This document shows, piece after piece, positions 30,775-40,689 of a stretch of DNA of 64,000 nt. The stretch is from assembly GCA_022494885.1 (NCBI GenBank), contig JAGVSM010002927.1, positions 37,696 to 101,695 of the forward strand. The letters run 5' to 3'. The translations under genes were made by a program, and so were the position numbers. This DNA is from Micrasema longulum (Eukaryota; Arthropoda; Insecta; Trichoptera; Brachycentridae). The notes beneath the pieces were generated by a model. That model saw only the letters and a list, made by a program, of their open reading frames with translations, ran no database searches and was not told the origin of the DNA. Each line of letters opens with the position of its first letter. Within the stretch, counting starts at the first letter, position 1.

Positions 30775-31585
30775 TTACGTTTCAGATAACTCTTGCAGGA
30801 GTGTGAGAATGATAGGCACTACTTGTCTCATGTTCTTATCAAAATAATATAAAAAAATCCTATGTTATTGTTTACAGAAAAAAAAAAATAACTCGAATAA
30901 CTTTCATTTATTCAACTTTAAAACTAGAGGGACAGCGATGTAGCATTCATAGTATAATGACGTTTTTTTAATAATATAACGTCTTAAGCAATGAAATTAG
31001 TAATTCAAAGATTTTTATTCTACAGATTTTAAAATGATTTAAATTTAAATCTCTTTAAAAATTTTCCAGAATAAATACAATTGAGAATATTTTTGATAAA
31101 ACATAAGAACAGTCTTAGGTTAAATAAGCTGTAGAAAATATAAACACTAAAATTAATATCCCCGTATACTGTCAGAATATTTTCAAGTATTAGTATTCAT
31201 GTTTCCAGTAAGCTACAACGGTCTATTGTGGAGCTTTTTAATATGCAAAAGCTTTTACGCTGAAGGGGAGGTTTTTGTACAAAGTTATTTATTTTTCTCA
31301 CTTGCCCTTTTCACTAGGAACCCCCTTTTAGATTCGATAGTGGACCCTTTGGATGGGAAGGTCTTTTATGCGAATGTGTTTTCACTAGTACAAACATGTC
31401 AATAAACATACTAAATGTAAAATCTATTTTGTGATTATTATTTTTTTTTTACTCGAAATGTGATCTCTACGGAAAACGTGTGGTAAAACTATGAACGATT
31501 AGTGCATAAATGTCGAGATCCGTGCATTTTGTTTTGCTTATGATTTTTTATTTAAATTATTTATTGACAATTCTTGATGGAATTC
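30775..31585. other. Unassigned AT-rich stretch
   Basis: A 68-codon open frame (31199-31405) has no recognised domain. Nothing else was seen. Confidence 0.35.
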
Positions 31586-31589
31586 CATT

Positions 31590-31870
31590 GTAATATGTAA
31601 TAACTTATATTGACATATAAGTTATTAATTTTAAAAATACTTGGTACACTTCCACTTATTTATTTGACCAATGAGCGCTTTCACCTTTTAATGGGCATCT
31701 TCAGACTGGTGAATATTATACAGTGTAAGGATAATATAAGTGTCGGTACATTTAAAAATAATTTGAAAAATATACAATTCGCAATATGTGAGACAAATTA
31801 TTGAATCACGTGTTGGCGGTGTACTTTAAGATAATTTTATATTATTTTGAAAAACATTTATTTTTTTATA
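31590..31870 (+). mobile_element. Family C element, copy 1
   Basis: It begins with a hairpin, ATAACTTATA and TATAAGTTAT around TTGACA (31600-31625). It then shares GAGCGCTTTCACCTT, GGCATCTTCAGACTGGTGAA, AGTGTAAGGATAA and GTGTTGGCGGTGTACT with 42643-42955. At 42.6 kb the element sits inside an F1 copy, which fixes its borders and shows it is (or was) mobile. No protein is encoded; the 64-codon frame at 31610 is incidental. Confidence 0.7.
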
Positions 31871-32034
31871 ACAATGTACAGGGTTCAACTAAAGGGGCTA
31901 ATAAGGGTGAGTTTTTGAATTCTATCTGCTTAATCATTAAATTTATATCGCTTTTATTTTTTATGCTATTCATTTAATAACTTTTATGTAAATATAAGTT
32001 ATGACATCACTAATGCTAATGAGTATAAACACAA

Positions 32035-32245
32035 GTTGATACATAATTACAAGACCAGGTTTACTAGTATGAAAGAACTAGCTGTTCCTAAATATTGTTA
32101 TAAAGATGGCAAAATGACACTGCAATAAAGTATAACTAAAATATTGAACAAGTTACCAAACAATATTAAAAATACTGAGTTTAATACAGGAGTGAGACGT
32201 TTGCTAAAAAAAAGTTTTTGTATTAGTGATAGTTTTTAATTTTTG
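32035..32245 (+). mobile_element. Jockey/CR1-like RT C-terminal remnant
   Basis: The frame reads HNYKTRFTSMKELAVPKYCY, KDGKMTLQ, a stop, SITKILNKLPNNIKNTEF and RRLLKKSFCISDSF before its natural stop at about 32239. This is the ...Y.TR....VP...G......FN.LP..IKN...F...LK ending of Jockey/CR1-type RTs. A single internal stop (TAA for a Tyr or Lys codon) interrupts an otherwise open frame. Confidence 0.75.
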
Positions 32246-32249
32246 ATAA

Positions 32250-33085
32250 TGTAATATTTTTCAAGTAAAAATATTATTTATGTAGGTTAAGTATGGATAA
32301 TCGAAGACATTTATAAGAATCTGCTGATGAGTTGTATGTATGCAACTCAGCAGAACTTTAGTCTAAGACTATTTCGTAAATATTTTTGAAAAAAAAAAAA
32401 AAAAAAGAATATCAAGCATAATTGACCAAATGAAGAAATAAGTTTCGCGTTGTTTGGACATGTAGAGCAAATGAATTAATTTGTTCTTACATTTTTATAA
32501 GCGTTTTTCCGTTTTGTAAAATGAATAAAACGGGAAAAAACTTATTTTCCTGTACCTACGCTATACTTTTAGCTCGTCAAAGGAGTGTTTAATTATTAAA
32601 CTAGTTTAATGCATTCGTTGACAAATAAAGGTAATAAAAGGGGTTCCTCTTGCACAAGATTATAAAGAACGCTCAAAATCCATTTGCTTTGACAAGAAAC
32701 GTAATTAGATCTTTGATACCATTTCTTCTTGCGCTTTAAATGAATCTTAAGTTTGAATTCTGCGACTCTTAAAGGAAGAATTTAAGTGAATTCCCCTTGA
32801 CCCGCCAGTAGTGAGATGAAAATACGTTTCGGCAGTTGTGAAACGGGGCTTGAGAAACCCCATAACTAAATTCCAGTAAAAAAAATCCAAAACCAGCCAT
32901 TGAGTCGAAAATACTCGTGCAGGTTTATTTTACATACATAACTGCATTCAATATTTGCCTGAACAAAGAGATAATTTTTTTTTTTAACATGAATTATTCT
33001 ACAAAACCTCGTTAAAAATAAAATATTAAAATTAGACGAATTGGAGATCTTAGAAAATAAAAATGCGATTCGCTATAGGAAAAAA
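32250..33085. other. Unassigned AT-rich stretch
   Basis: No gene or partner recognised. An A run sits at 32391-32406. Confidence 0.35.
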
Positions 33086-33089
33086 AATT

Positions 33090-33365
33090 TTTAAATAAAC
33101 TTTATTTCCTTCAGTCCACTCCTGTCTAGTTTTAAAGATGGTGTTCACTTCTTCAAGATGACTTCACACTTTCCACCCAAAAAACAATATGGCAAAAAGA
33201 CTTTACTTATTGGCTCTATTTGTATCACTGTTATATTTAGAAATCGCGGTATATAATAAAGTAGGATAAAATTAATTAGTTAAGAATACCTTTATGAAAA
33301 AGCTTGTTTAGTTTTGAAATCGGTAGAAAAAAAAAGTTGTTAAAAACAAAGTTGTTTTTTATGTA
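33090..33365 (+). repeat. Dispersed repeat family I, copy 2
   Basis: TTTATTTCCTTCAGTCCACT and TAGTTTTAAAGATGGTGTTC, and near the end GAAATCGGTAGAAAAAAAAA, correspond to 50-320 in the same orientation. Confidence 0.6.
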
Positions 33366-33524
33366 TTTTTTGTATGTTTTTTATATAGAGAGAAAAACTA
33401 ACATTGTTTTGTTAAATTAGTGATTGATTTATTAAATCATTAAAATTAACTAGTAAATAAAAATATTGATCTGATTTTTGAAAATACAAAACTTTTATTT
33501 CGGAGTAAATCATCGTTTTATCAT

Positions 33525-33665
33525 TATTTCCTTTCAGTACCTAATGGTGCAAAGGTTACTGCATTGGCATATCAAGCACTGGTTTTTTTTATTACATGTA
33601 GATAAGATTCTAAATGTGGCCAGTTCGGGTACTATGAAATATTCTAGTGTAAGAACACCATTGAG
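33525..33665 (+). repeat. Dispersed repeat family G, copy 3
   Basis: TATGAAATATTCTAGTGTAA at 33634-33653 is shared exactly with copy 1 at 1561, and an AATGGTGCA...GGTTACTGCATTGG core corresponds to the upstream part. A 98-codon open frame (33478-33774) over it is not otherwise recognisable. Confidence 0.5.
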
Positions 33666-33780
33666 AGAGACTAGAAAAAAAATACGTGTATATTTATTGA
33701 TTTTACACTCTTTCCGCCCTATTTTTTTATTAAAATCACTTTTAAAAAATGTTTGTAAAAGGGAAATTGGTTGAAATAGC

Positions 33781-33997
33781 GTTTTTTTTTCTCAGGAATA
33801 GCCCGCTAAGCCTCTATTTTGAGGCTTGTCAGTAGGTGAGATAGAAGAGACCTGGAATGAGGTTACGAAAAATACACCATAACACCCAGACCAATTGACG
33901 AAAAAATCTTTCTTGAATTTTTTTCTTGCAACTGGCGGGAATCCGCAACGCCAGTTCCACAGTTGGCCGTCTAACCAACTGCGTCACGGCTGCAAAC
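33781..33997 (-). mobile_element. tRNA-derived SINE type S3, copy 2
   Basis: The minus strand reads GCAGCCGTGACGCAGTTGGT then TAGACGGCC (good A-box). GCGGATTCCCGCC follows, where the B-box has lost bases compared with GGGTTCGATTCCC of the 8.4 kb copy. The body shares CAAGAAAGATTTTT and GGTGTATTTTT with copy 1 and ends in an A run. Confidence 0.85.
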
Positions 33998-33999
33998 GG

Positions 34000-34600
34000 C
34001 TGGAGAGTTCCCCAGGTCTATATAACAGCTGCGGATGGAGGTTGGTTTTAATATTTTACGTTACCTATGTACCCGAGTATATCCGTACCAATGTAAATCT
34101 TCTTCCTTCTCTTGGCTTTATGTCCCATTTACTTGGGATTAGCCCTCCTAGTTTTCAGCCTCCGCGTTGGACTAGGAGATTTATTGTTTGGTTTAACAGC
34201 CGGTTGCCACTTGACGCCAAGACGATAACTCCTCTTGCTAACTGGGGCTTCGGATGCCACCGTTGACTATTGTTTTTCCGCTGTCATCCTCAACACAACG
34301 CCCTGCCTGACTCCACTGTCTTCCAACAGCCCATGGTCCGAAGTATGTCCGGATGGCCAGAGAAAAGATTTGGGCCCCTTCCACCTATTTCGCCATACTG
34401 ATGCGTTTCATCTTTGCCATTACAGCCGTTGAGGTCTTCACTCCTAGCTCAAGACAAGGAATCGCGTTATACCGCGCAATACTGGGTCCTCATCCAAACT
34501 TAGCCACCGAAACACTTCGGTCTACTGAAGTGAAGGTGCTAACTCCCGCAACTTGGATGCGCTAAATGCAAATTGCTCCAATGAGAATTGAGAAGGTGAC
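34000..34600. repeat. GC-richer segment of unknown origin
   Basis: Composition changes sharply to near balance, with open frames on the plus strand (33895-34266, 34235-34432, 34353-34565) that have no recognisable domain and overlap each other in different frames. It lies between a SINE and a family B copy, so a transposon body is likely. The 34106-34160 block has alternating CTTCTTCC and GGGATTAGCC words. The 123-codon frame starts inside the SINE and is therefore not a real gene start. Confidence 0.4.
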
Positions 34601-34604
34601 TCAG

Positions 34605-35060
34605 TCCTTCAAGTGCAACAGCTAGAGGCGCGATGCAAAAGCCTGGGTAAATATCTTTGCAACATCCCATCAGTGATATGTTATGAAGAACTCACACGAG
34701 AGGTAGTATCAAACATGATCAAAATAGTCCAGGCAATTGGTAAAATAAACCAAAGTAGGTAACGAAATGCCGAACACTCTTCTAGTGGAACGGAAGGCCT
34801 GTTGACAATTGTCAACAGGCCGGCTTCTCCTGAAGAGTTTTAAGTGGTTTCCTCTCCACATGAGCAAATGTTAAAAAGTACCTGATTAGAATATTCTTCC
34901 TGATTCCAATAGTTTAGCTAAAATAAAGTAATGCAATAGCAGAAAATCCTCTTTTTGAAATATAAACCTTTTATATTATAAGCAGGGTAAAAAATAATGC
35001 AACTCCCATAAAAAAAATATAAAAAAAAGTCCTTGAGGAGCCGAGTTAATGGTCTCGTTA
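34605..35060 (+). repeat. Dispersed repeat family B, complete copy
   Basis: AACAGCTAGAGGCGCGATGC, GGGTAAATA, AACTCACACGAGAG, GAACACTCTT, CTGAAGAGTTTTAAGTGGTT and AAAAAGTACCTGATT are shared, in order, with 37860-38055 plus 38612-38900. It includes the perfect palindrome at 34796-34821. Confidence 0.75.
34796..34821. repeat. Perfect 26-bp palindrome inside family B
   Basis: GGCCTGTTGACAA is followed immediately by its exact reverse complement TTGTCAACAGGCC. The second copy (38638-38664) keeps an imperfect stem, GGCCAGTTGA..GGCTGTCAACGGGCC. Retention of a stem in both copies suggests it matters to the element. Confidence 0.85.
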
Positions 35061-35064
35061 TGGT

Positions 35065-36105
35065 ACGACAGGTATAATATGACCAAAAATCATCGCCCGA
35101 AACCAAGAGCATTCGAAACAGATATTTATTTACTATTTAATAAACCACTCATTAATGTACCTACATTATTGATTAATATGCCAACACATTGGGCATTCCT
35201 TTGAGGGACTAAAAAATATACGTTCAGTTTATTTGCATGTGTAGCATTTCTTTTTAAAAAACAAAAATAACTAATCAAAAAAATAAAGATCGAACCTTTA
35301 ATTTTGTTTATGTCAGATATGTTTGCCTGCTACAAGCGCTAGCAACTAACTGAAGTTTCAAAGTTATCGTCAAATAAAACTAAGGTATGTTGGTGAGTGA
35401 AAAAAAGAGCTTTTTATTTGAAAAAATTCATCCTTCTCTAAGTAATTTTTGAAAAAATAATCCGGGTATGTTGCACCCTACCTCACCACTGCCGTGTTAA
35501 AACTGCCCGATATTTAAAAGGGAAGTTTAAAATCTAAAAATAGTTTATTTTTTTATAAAATAAATTTAAAACTACTTGCTTAATTGATTGACCAATAATG
35601 GAGAAGCCCAGTGCTACGGAATATTGTATGTAAAAAATATTTTCTTACATGCGGTAAAAATTAAAGCAAATGCTCTAATTAAATAATTGCAAGACGAAGT
35701 TTTTTAAAAAAGTGTGAAAAAAATATAAAAAAATAATGAAAATGGACTACTTTGAACTACGTGACAAGTTCTTGCTTTTCAATCTCTGCGTTGAATCGAT
35801 TTTCAGTAATTGTGCGGTAACCCGAGGTTAGGAAATGATCACATGATAATCACTGTCTCTTTTTATCTTATTAAAATTAAATGTGAGTCTTGCCAAGTGA
35901 TCTAATTAGTTAACATAATATCTTTCTCTCAAATGGATGTGTTATATATTTTTGTCTCAGGGTTCTTGATAATTTTTGTAAGTCGGAGATTCCGAAGAAC
36001 TAAAGGTTTAATTAAAAAAATATTTAATAAACCCAAATATCTGATGAATTTTTCGTCTAATATGTTAAGGTTTACCTGAATATAACGAAAAATTCGTTCT
36101 TAGTA
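35065..36105. other. Unassigned AT-rich stretch
   Basis: No gene or repeat partner recognised. Confidence 0.35.
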
Positions 36106-36109
36106 GTTC

Positions 36110-36965
36110 CCGAAATATTAATTAAGAATGTGCAATTGGCAACGATTATGTTTGGTAAGAAAACAAACCATTCGGTCGTTTCTCCGTAAGGCGTATACGC
36201 AGATATGGTAGAATACCACCTCACTATGTCTTTGCATACAGATCTCGCTACTTCTACATTTTACTTTAAACATGTCCATCTTCAAATATTTGTTGGATTT
36301 GGTCATGCCATGTTATTTTCGGTGTTCTCTTATTTTTGCATTCATCAACATTTGAATCATAAATCTTTTAAGCTGTTCTTTCGTTGTTCATTTGCTCTAC
36401 TTGTCCAGCGCAGAGCTCCTTTCTTGATTTTGTGGATAGTGTTTATTTCAACCTCAAATAATATATGAATCTCAATCCGTGTGCATCTATCGTACATAGT
36501 TTTACCACATGTTTGCCTGAGAGATCGCATTTCGACAGCATTTAGGCTTATTTTATCCCTAATTTTCCAAGTCCATTCTATATTCCTAAATACCAAGATC
36601 TTGCGACAAACATTTATTTGCAAAGGTTGATTTAAGTGCACCGGTCACTCTGTTCTTGGCACGCACCCTTCTTTCAATATCTTTCTCGGTCATTCTATCC
36701 TGATTTAACAAAGTTCCTAGATACAAAAATTTCTCCACCCGTTTCAGTATAACCCCAATTACAGTGATTTTAAATTTAGTCATGCTTTCATTTCCTTTAA
36801 AAACCATCACATTCGACTTATCGACAATTATCAGCAAATCGCTTCTCTTGCACACATCATACACTTTTGTTACCAAGAATTGCAGGTCCTCTTTGTTGTT
36901 AGCAAGAAGTACGGCATCAGCAGCATACAAAATAGAATTGTCAGTTAAATCACCCTTTTTACTCT
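36110..36965 (-). mobile_element. RTE-type RT pseudogene with mutated active site
   Basis: On the minus strand from 36965: ILYAADAVLLANNKEDLQFL aligns with the catalytic F(Y)ADDxVLLA block, but the first Asp is Ala (YAAD). There follow SDLLIIVDKSNVMVFKGNES, KFLYLGTLLNQDRMTEKDIE (the thumb KYLG block), RRVRAKNRVTGALKS and, after a frameshift near 36620, LNAVEMRSLRQTCGKTMYDR. Towards 36330-36180 a DQIQQIFEDGHV-like tail is broken by many stops. This is the only copy retaining the YxDD region. Fingers and endonuclease are missing. Confidence 0.85.
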
Positions 36966-36969
36966 AAGA

Positions 36970-37110
36970 TCCCTTTTTATTGCTTTTAAAATAACATTTC
37001 AAAAAAGTAATTAGATAAAAAAAACTTCTTTAAACATTTCCTGCAAAGTAATTGCTTTGACGAAGAAACTTTTTATTTATTTATTGTGTATGCAGACAAT
37101 TGGTAGAATT
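36970..37110. other. Short unassigned spacer
   Basis: AT-rich; nothing recognised. Confidence 0.3.
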
Positions 37111-37115
37111 TCATA

Positions 37116-37265
37116 TTTAATTTGGTAATGTATCCAAAAGTTTGTTTGAAAATGTCCTAACAAGACGAATCGCGTCACAATATACCCTTTATATATTTTA
37201 TAAAAAATAAAGTCTAAATCTAATCCAATAAACTTGTTTTATTTTGGATACATTACCAAATTAAA
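37116..37265. mobile_element. 150-bp MITE-like element with perfect 24-bp inverted ends
   Basis: 37116-37139 (TTTAATTTGGTAATGTATCC then AAAA) and 37242-37265 are exact reverse complements. The 102-bp centre has no coding potential. No clear target-site duplication is seen, so the superfamily is open. Perfect ends imply a fairly recent insertion compared with most elements here. Confidence 0.7.
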
Positions 37266-37269
37266 CTTT

Positions 37270-37855
37270 TTATTGTTTTAATAAAACATTTTTATTTCTA
37301 TTTCCTGATGGGATATTTGACAATTGGGTGACTGATGTTCGGATATATGAGGCTGTTATGTAACTTTATAGGACGTGCTGTTTCATTCCAATATTACCAT
37401 ACATTTTACCAAAATTGTGTTTTTACCAAAATTGTGAAAATACAAGCGACAACAAATATGATTTGACAGTTGAAGTTAACAATTGTGTGAACAGTATCAA
37501 AGGTACAGGATGCGCGAGTGAATTCAGATTGAAATATTTGTTGAAAAATAGGATAGTTATCTGAATTTGACAAGAGATTTTGTATTTATACCCAATTTGT
37601 GTATTACAAGACAAAATACTGATTAAATCTAATAGCGCAGAAGATTGTGTAACTTTTTCTGAGCAATTTAATACGAGTAACACAAATAAGATCAACCCTA
37701 ATGATAACATTGCAATATTCCATAATTTCTGAACTGGCACTTACCCCGTAAGACTGATTATTTGAACCAACCACAATCCTTAGGGATCACGGTGAGTTTA
37801 TGAGCTACCTGCATCACGTCAACCTCCTGAAAGTCCACAAAGCACCTTGAGATGC
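37270..37855. other. Unassigned stretch
   Basis: A 105-codon minus-strand open frame (37423-37740) contains a hydrophobic N-terminal stretch (MLSLGLILFVLLVLNC) but no known domain and no supporting context. I do not call it a gene. Confidence 0.3.
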
Positions 37856-37859
37856 ATTG

Positions 37860-38055
37860 CCCCTTTTTCAGCTTTCAGAAACAACAGCTGTAGGCGCGAT
37901 GCAGGTGACTGGGTAAATACTTATGCGACATTGAATCGGTGATACTTCATTAATAACTCACACGAGAGATAGAATGGTTCAGATAGTGCAAGATATTAGT
38001 TTAAAAAAAACAAAGTTGGGCACAAAATGGCGAACACTCTTTGTTAACGAAAAGG
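37860..38055 (+). repeat. Dispersed repeat family B, split copy, first part
   Basis: AACAGCTGTAGGCGCGATGC, TGGGTAAATAC, AACTCACACGAGAGAT and GGCGAACACTCTT match 34612-34780. The match stops near 38055 and resumes at 38612. Confidence 0.7.
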
Positions 38056-38059
38056 CGGA

Positions 38060-38610
38060 CTGTAAATGAAAATCTAATTTCGTTCAATTTTCTTATTGGG
38101 AAATATTTGAAAAAAGATAAGAATATGGAATGGATACCTACCTTTAATATGGTCTGAATGTTCTTCAATTTCTGGCACTGGATGGCAAAATAAACTTTAA
38201 AATGAGACAGTGTTTTCAACGACGCGAGACGATTCCAACCACTTTTTATCCGATTTTATGTCTGAGGATTGCCATTAAAATTCTCGGGCGGAAAAACAAT
38301 TTACTTGTGTTGTTTTTTTTCTTCAAACTCCTTTAATATGATCTGAATGTTCTTCAATTTCTGGTACTGGGTGACAAAATGAACAATTAAATGTAACAAT
38401 GTATTTCTCGACGCGCGACGATTCCAACCACTTTTTATCCGATTTTATGTCAAGTCAAAAATGTTGTTTTGTTTTTGTTCTAAATCCGAATATTTTTATT
38501 TTGAATATCTTCTATCTTGATGTTAGGTAGGTACCATAAGGATGGGTCAAAGGAAGGATGGGAACGAAAGGTAATCGGCCAGGAATAATATCGATAAATG
38601 CTGTTTTTTA
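38060..38610. repeat. Insert in family B containing a 123-bp direct duplication
   Basis: Two units, 38141-38263 and 38330-38452, share CCTTTAATATG(G)TCTGAA, GTTCTTCAATTTCTGG and GACGATTCCAACCACTTTTT with a 189-bp period. They differ by scattered substitutions and so are not very recent. The insert splits the family B copy that the 34.6 kb copy shows in continuous form. Confidence 0.7.
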
Positions 38611-38611
38611 C

Positions 38612-38900
38612 TTAACACTCTTCAAGTTGAACGAAAGGCCAGTTGATGGCTGTCAACGGGCCGGCTTTCCCTGAAGAGTTTTAAGTGGTTTCTTCTTCAC
38701 TAGAGCAAATGCTTAAAAGTACCTGATTGTCCCACTATATAATATTTCTCCTGATCTGAACACTGAATGATAAAATACAAGCTTTTTAAAAATCTAAAAA
38801 TCCACTTTTAATTCAATATAAACTTTGTACATAATGAGCAAAGTAAAAAAAATGACATTCAAATTTTCTTTTAAATGACTTCATTATACCATTTTGTGTA
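38612..38900 (+). repeat. Dispersed repeat family B, split copy, second part
   Basis: AACACTCTTCAAGTTGAACG, TGAAGAGTTTTAAGTGGTTT and TTAAAAGTACCTGATT match 34772-34890 and continue weakly to 35010. It retains an imperfect version of the family B palindrome. Confidence 0.7.
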
Positions 38901-38904
38901 ACTT

Positions 38905-39155
38905 TTGGTGTTCATTTTTAAATTTAGAAAACAGACACAACATTTCATAAACATATTAATTTATTTATATACGGCATTCCTGCCATTTACATATATGTGG
39001 TATAAAGAGTGCTTAGAAATAAAAATATTAAAAATAAAAAAAATCGAGTATGAAATATTAATATACTCGTACTGTACACATTATTAATTACTTGAAATAC
39101 ATTTATATTTTAAAGAAATTATACAATAACAAAATAAATTAATCAATCAAATTAT
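38905..39155. other. AT-rich spacer, probably 3' UTR of the next RT remnant
   Basis: Very AT-rich with AATAAATTAATCAATC words just 3' (minus direction) of the RT remnant's stop. This would fit its 3' UTR, though no paired copy proves it. Confidence 0.3.
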
Positions 39156-39157
39156 AA

Positions 39158-39660
39158 CTATTCCAACCCAATCTTCTGAAGATGATTTGCTCTTTTTGAT
39201 AAAAATATGTTGGTCACTTTATTTTTTAAGTTAGGCAAAGATAAACTAAATATATCAAAATGTGATGCATATTCACTCCCGGTATTCTGTAATCTAACAA
39301 TAGGTGAGTTATATTGAGCAACCGTTCGAGAATGTTGACAATAAAATAATGTAGATGTTCTGCTTAATCTAGGTGGTACATAGAATGAAATCAATTTCAG
39401 TAGATCAGGTATCAAACATTGGTTTTATTATTTTATATAAAGTCATAAGATCGGTCGATATTCTTCGTTCTTGCAATTTAGTTAATTTAAGAGAGTCTAA
39501 AATTTTGTTATAATTTAATTGATTAGTAGAAAAACCCATCTTAAAATTAATATATCTAAGAAATTTATTCTGAATTCTCTCAATAGAATCAGAGAAAGTA
39601 ATTTGATAAGGTGACCATATTGGAGAATTATAATCTAGTTGGCTTCTATATCGTTGATGA
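39158..39660 (-). mobile_element. Jockey/CR1-like RT C-terminal pseudogene (one frameshift)
   Basis: Minus strand from 39660: LDYNSPIWSPYQITFSDSIE, RIQNKFLRYINFKMGFS, LKLTKLQERRISTDLMTLYK, then a frameshift near 39415. In the next frame follow CLIPDLLKLISFYVPPRLSR and NSPIVRLQNTGSEYASHFDI to the stop at 39158. The order is the same as in the 18.0 kb fragment. The frameshift is a single-base change around CCAATGTTTG. It is 5'-truncated. Confidence 0.9.
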
Positions 39661-39944
39661 TACTGCTATACCGCGTAATCTTATTTTTTTAAAGAAAAAA
39701 AATACTTCAATAAATTTATTAGTTGTTATGACTAAGTGCCATCATGTTTAAATTATTTCTATGTTTACTCTAAATAATTATAATTTTTCTAACACTCCAG
39801 CGGTATTTGGTGATTGAAATCTTAAGTACAATGGAACACTGAAAAATATTGCTTTGCACACATGCTTGTAGAACATGAAGAAAAACAAATAGTAAGTTTG
39901 AGCAAAAAGTTCATTGAGGTACAATTCTTAAGCTTCAAAACCGT

Positions 39945-40680
39945 ATTTTTATTTTTCATTGTAGTCATCGTTAAGTCTGACACATTTCTCCCAACGTGTA
40001 ACAAGCTTTTTTATTATGTCACTGAAAAATTCTTCTGAATTTTTCCGAATCCAGGATTTTATAGCCACCTTCAACTCATCATCCGAAATGTAATGATTAC
40101 CCTTGAAGTTTCTATTGAGTAAAGGAAAAAAATAAAAATAAGGCGCTTGATCGGCAAAGTAAGGAGGGTATGGTATCAGTTCAAACTTCAGTTTTCGCAG
40201 AACCTCTTCAGTTGCGCGTGAGGTGTGTGAACGATATTTAGCATGATGCATGATTTTACAGTATCCCAATGGTTCAATAATAAGGCCTACACGTTTTATG
40301 GATATTCCAATAAACATAGTTTGCGATGCACATTTGATTGATTCGCCGGTCATTTTAAATAAAATCATCGACGAGTTTGCGATGTTTGTCGTCTGTGGCA
40401 GTGATCGGACGTCCACTGTGAATTTCATCAACAAGTTTGGCCTTTTTAAGCTTGCAACTACGAAATTTTACTACCTATCGATTAACAGTAGACTTATTAA
40501 TAGCATTGTCAATACAAACAAATTTAAACGACAATAGATCTCAGGAGTTATTTTTCCAGCAGTAAAAATTCGATACAAGCTTGCTGTTAAGGCTGCAGTA
40601 TGGTAAAACGAACGCAAAATTAGGAAATCATACGTTTTCGCCATTTTAAAACGAATCTTTTTTTTTAAATCGCGCAACAA
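39945..40680 (-). mobile_element. mariner transposase pseudogene with internal deletion
   Basis: From about 40450 the minus strand reads KLVDEIHSGRPITATDDKHR and KLVDDFI, a stop, NDRRINQMCIA. This is the second helix-turn-helix of a mariner transposase. The frame then shifts to ISIKRVGLIIEPLGYCKI, and after a deletion that removes the region of the first catalytic Asp, SHTSRATEEVLRKLKFELIP and YPPYFADQAPYFYFFPLL. The latter corresponds to the YPPYSPDLAPSDYxLF block with the third catalytic Asp. It ends RWEKCVRLNDDYNEK, as in the family. An intact mariner transposase is about 345 residues; this one cannot be active. Terminal inverted repeats were not found. Confidence 0.85.
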
Positions 40681-40689
40681 AAAAAAATA

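Noticed and set aside
33895..34266. 123-codon open frame in the GC-richer segment as a gene
   Set aside because: Its start lies inside a SINE and the frame has no recognisable domain; overlapping frames of similar length are equally open, as expected for GC-richer repeat DNA.
37423..37740. Small secreted or membrane protein (hydrophobic N-terminus)
   Set aside because: A short Leu/Val-rich segment is expected by chance in T-rich DNA, and nothing else supports a gene.
40250..40537. 95-codon plus-strand open frame over the mariner relic
   Set aside because: It is the antisense shadow of the transposase pseudogene.
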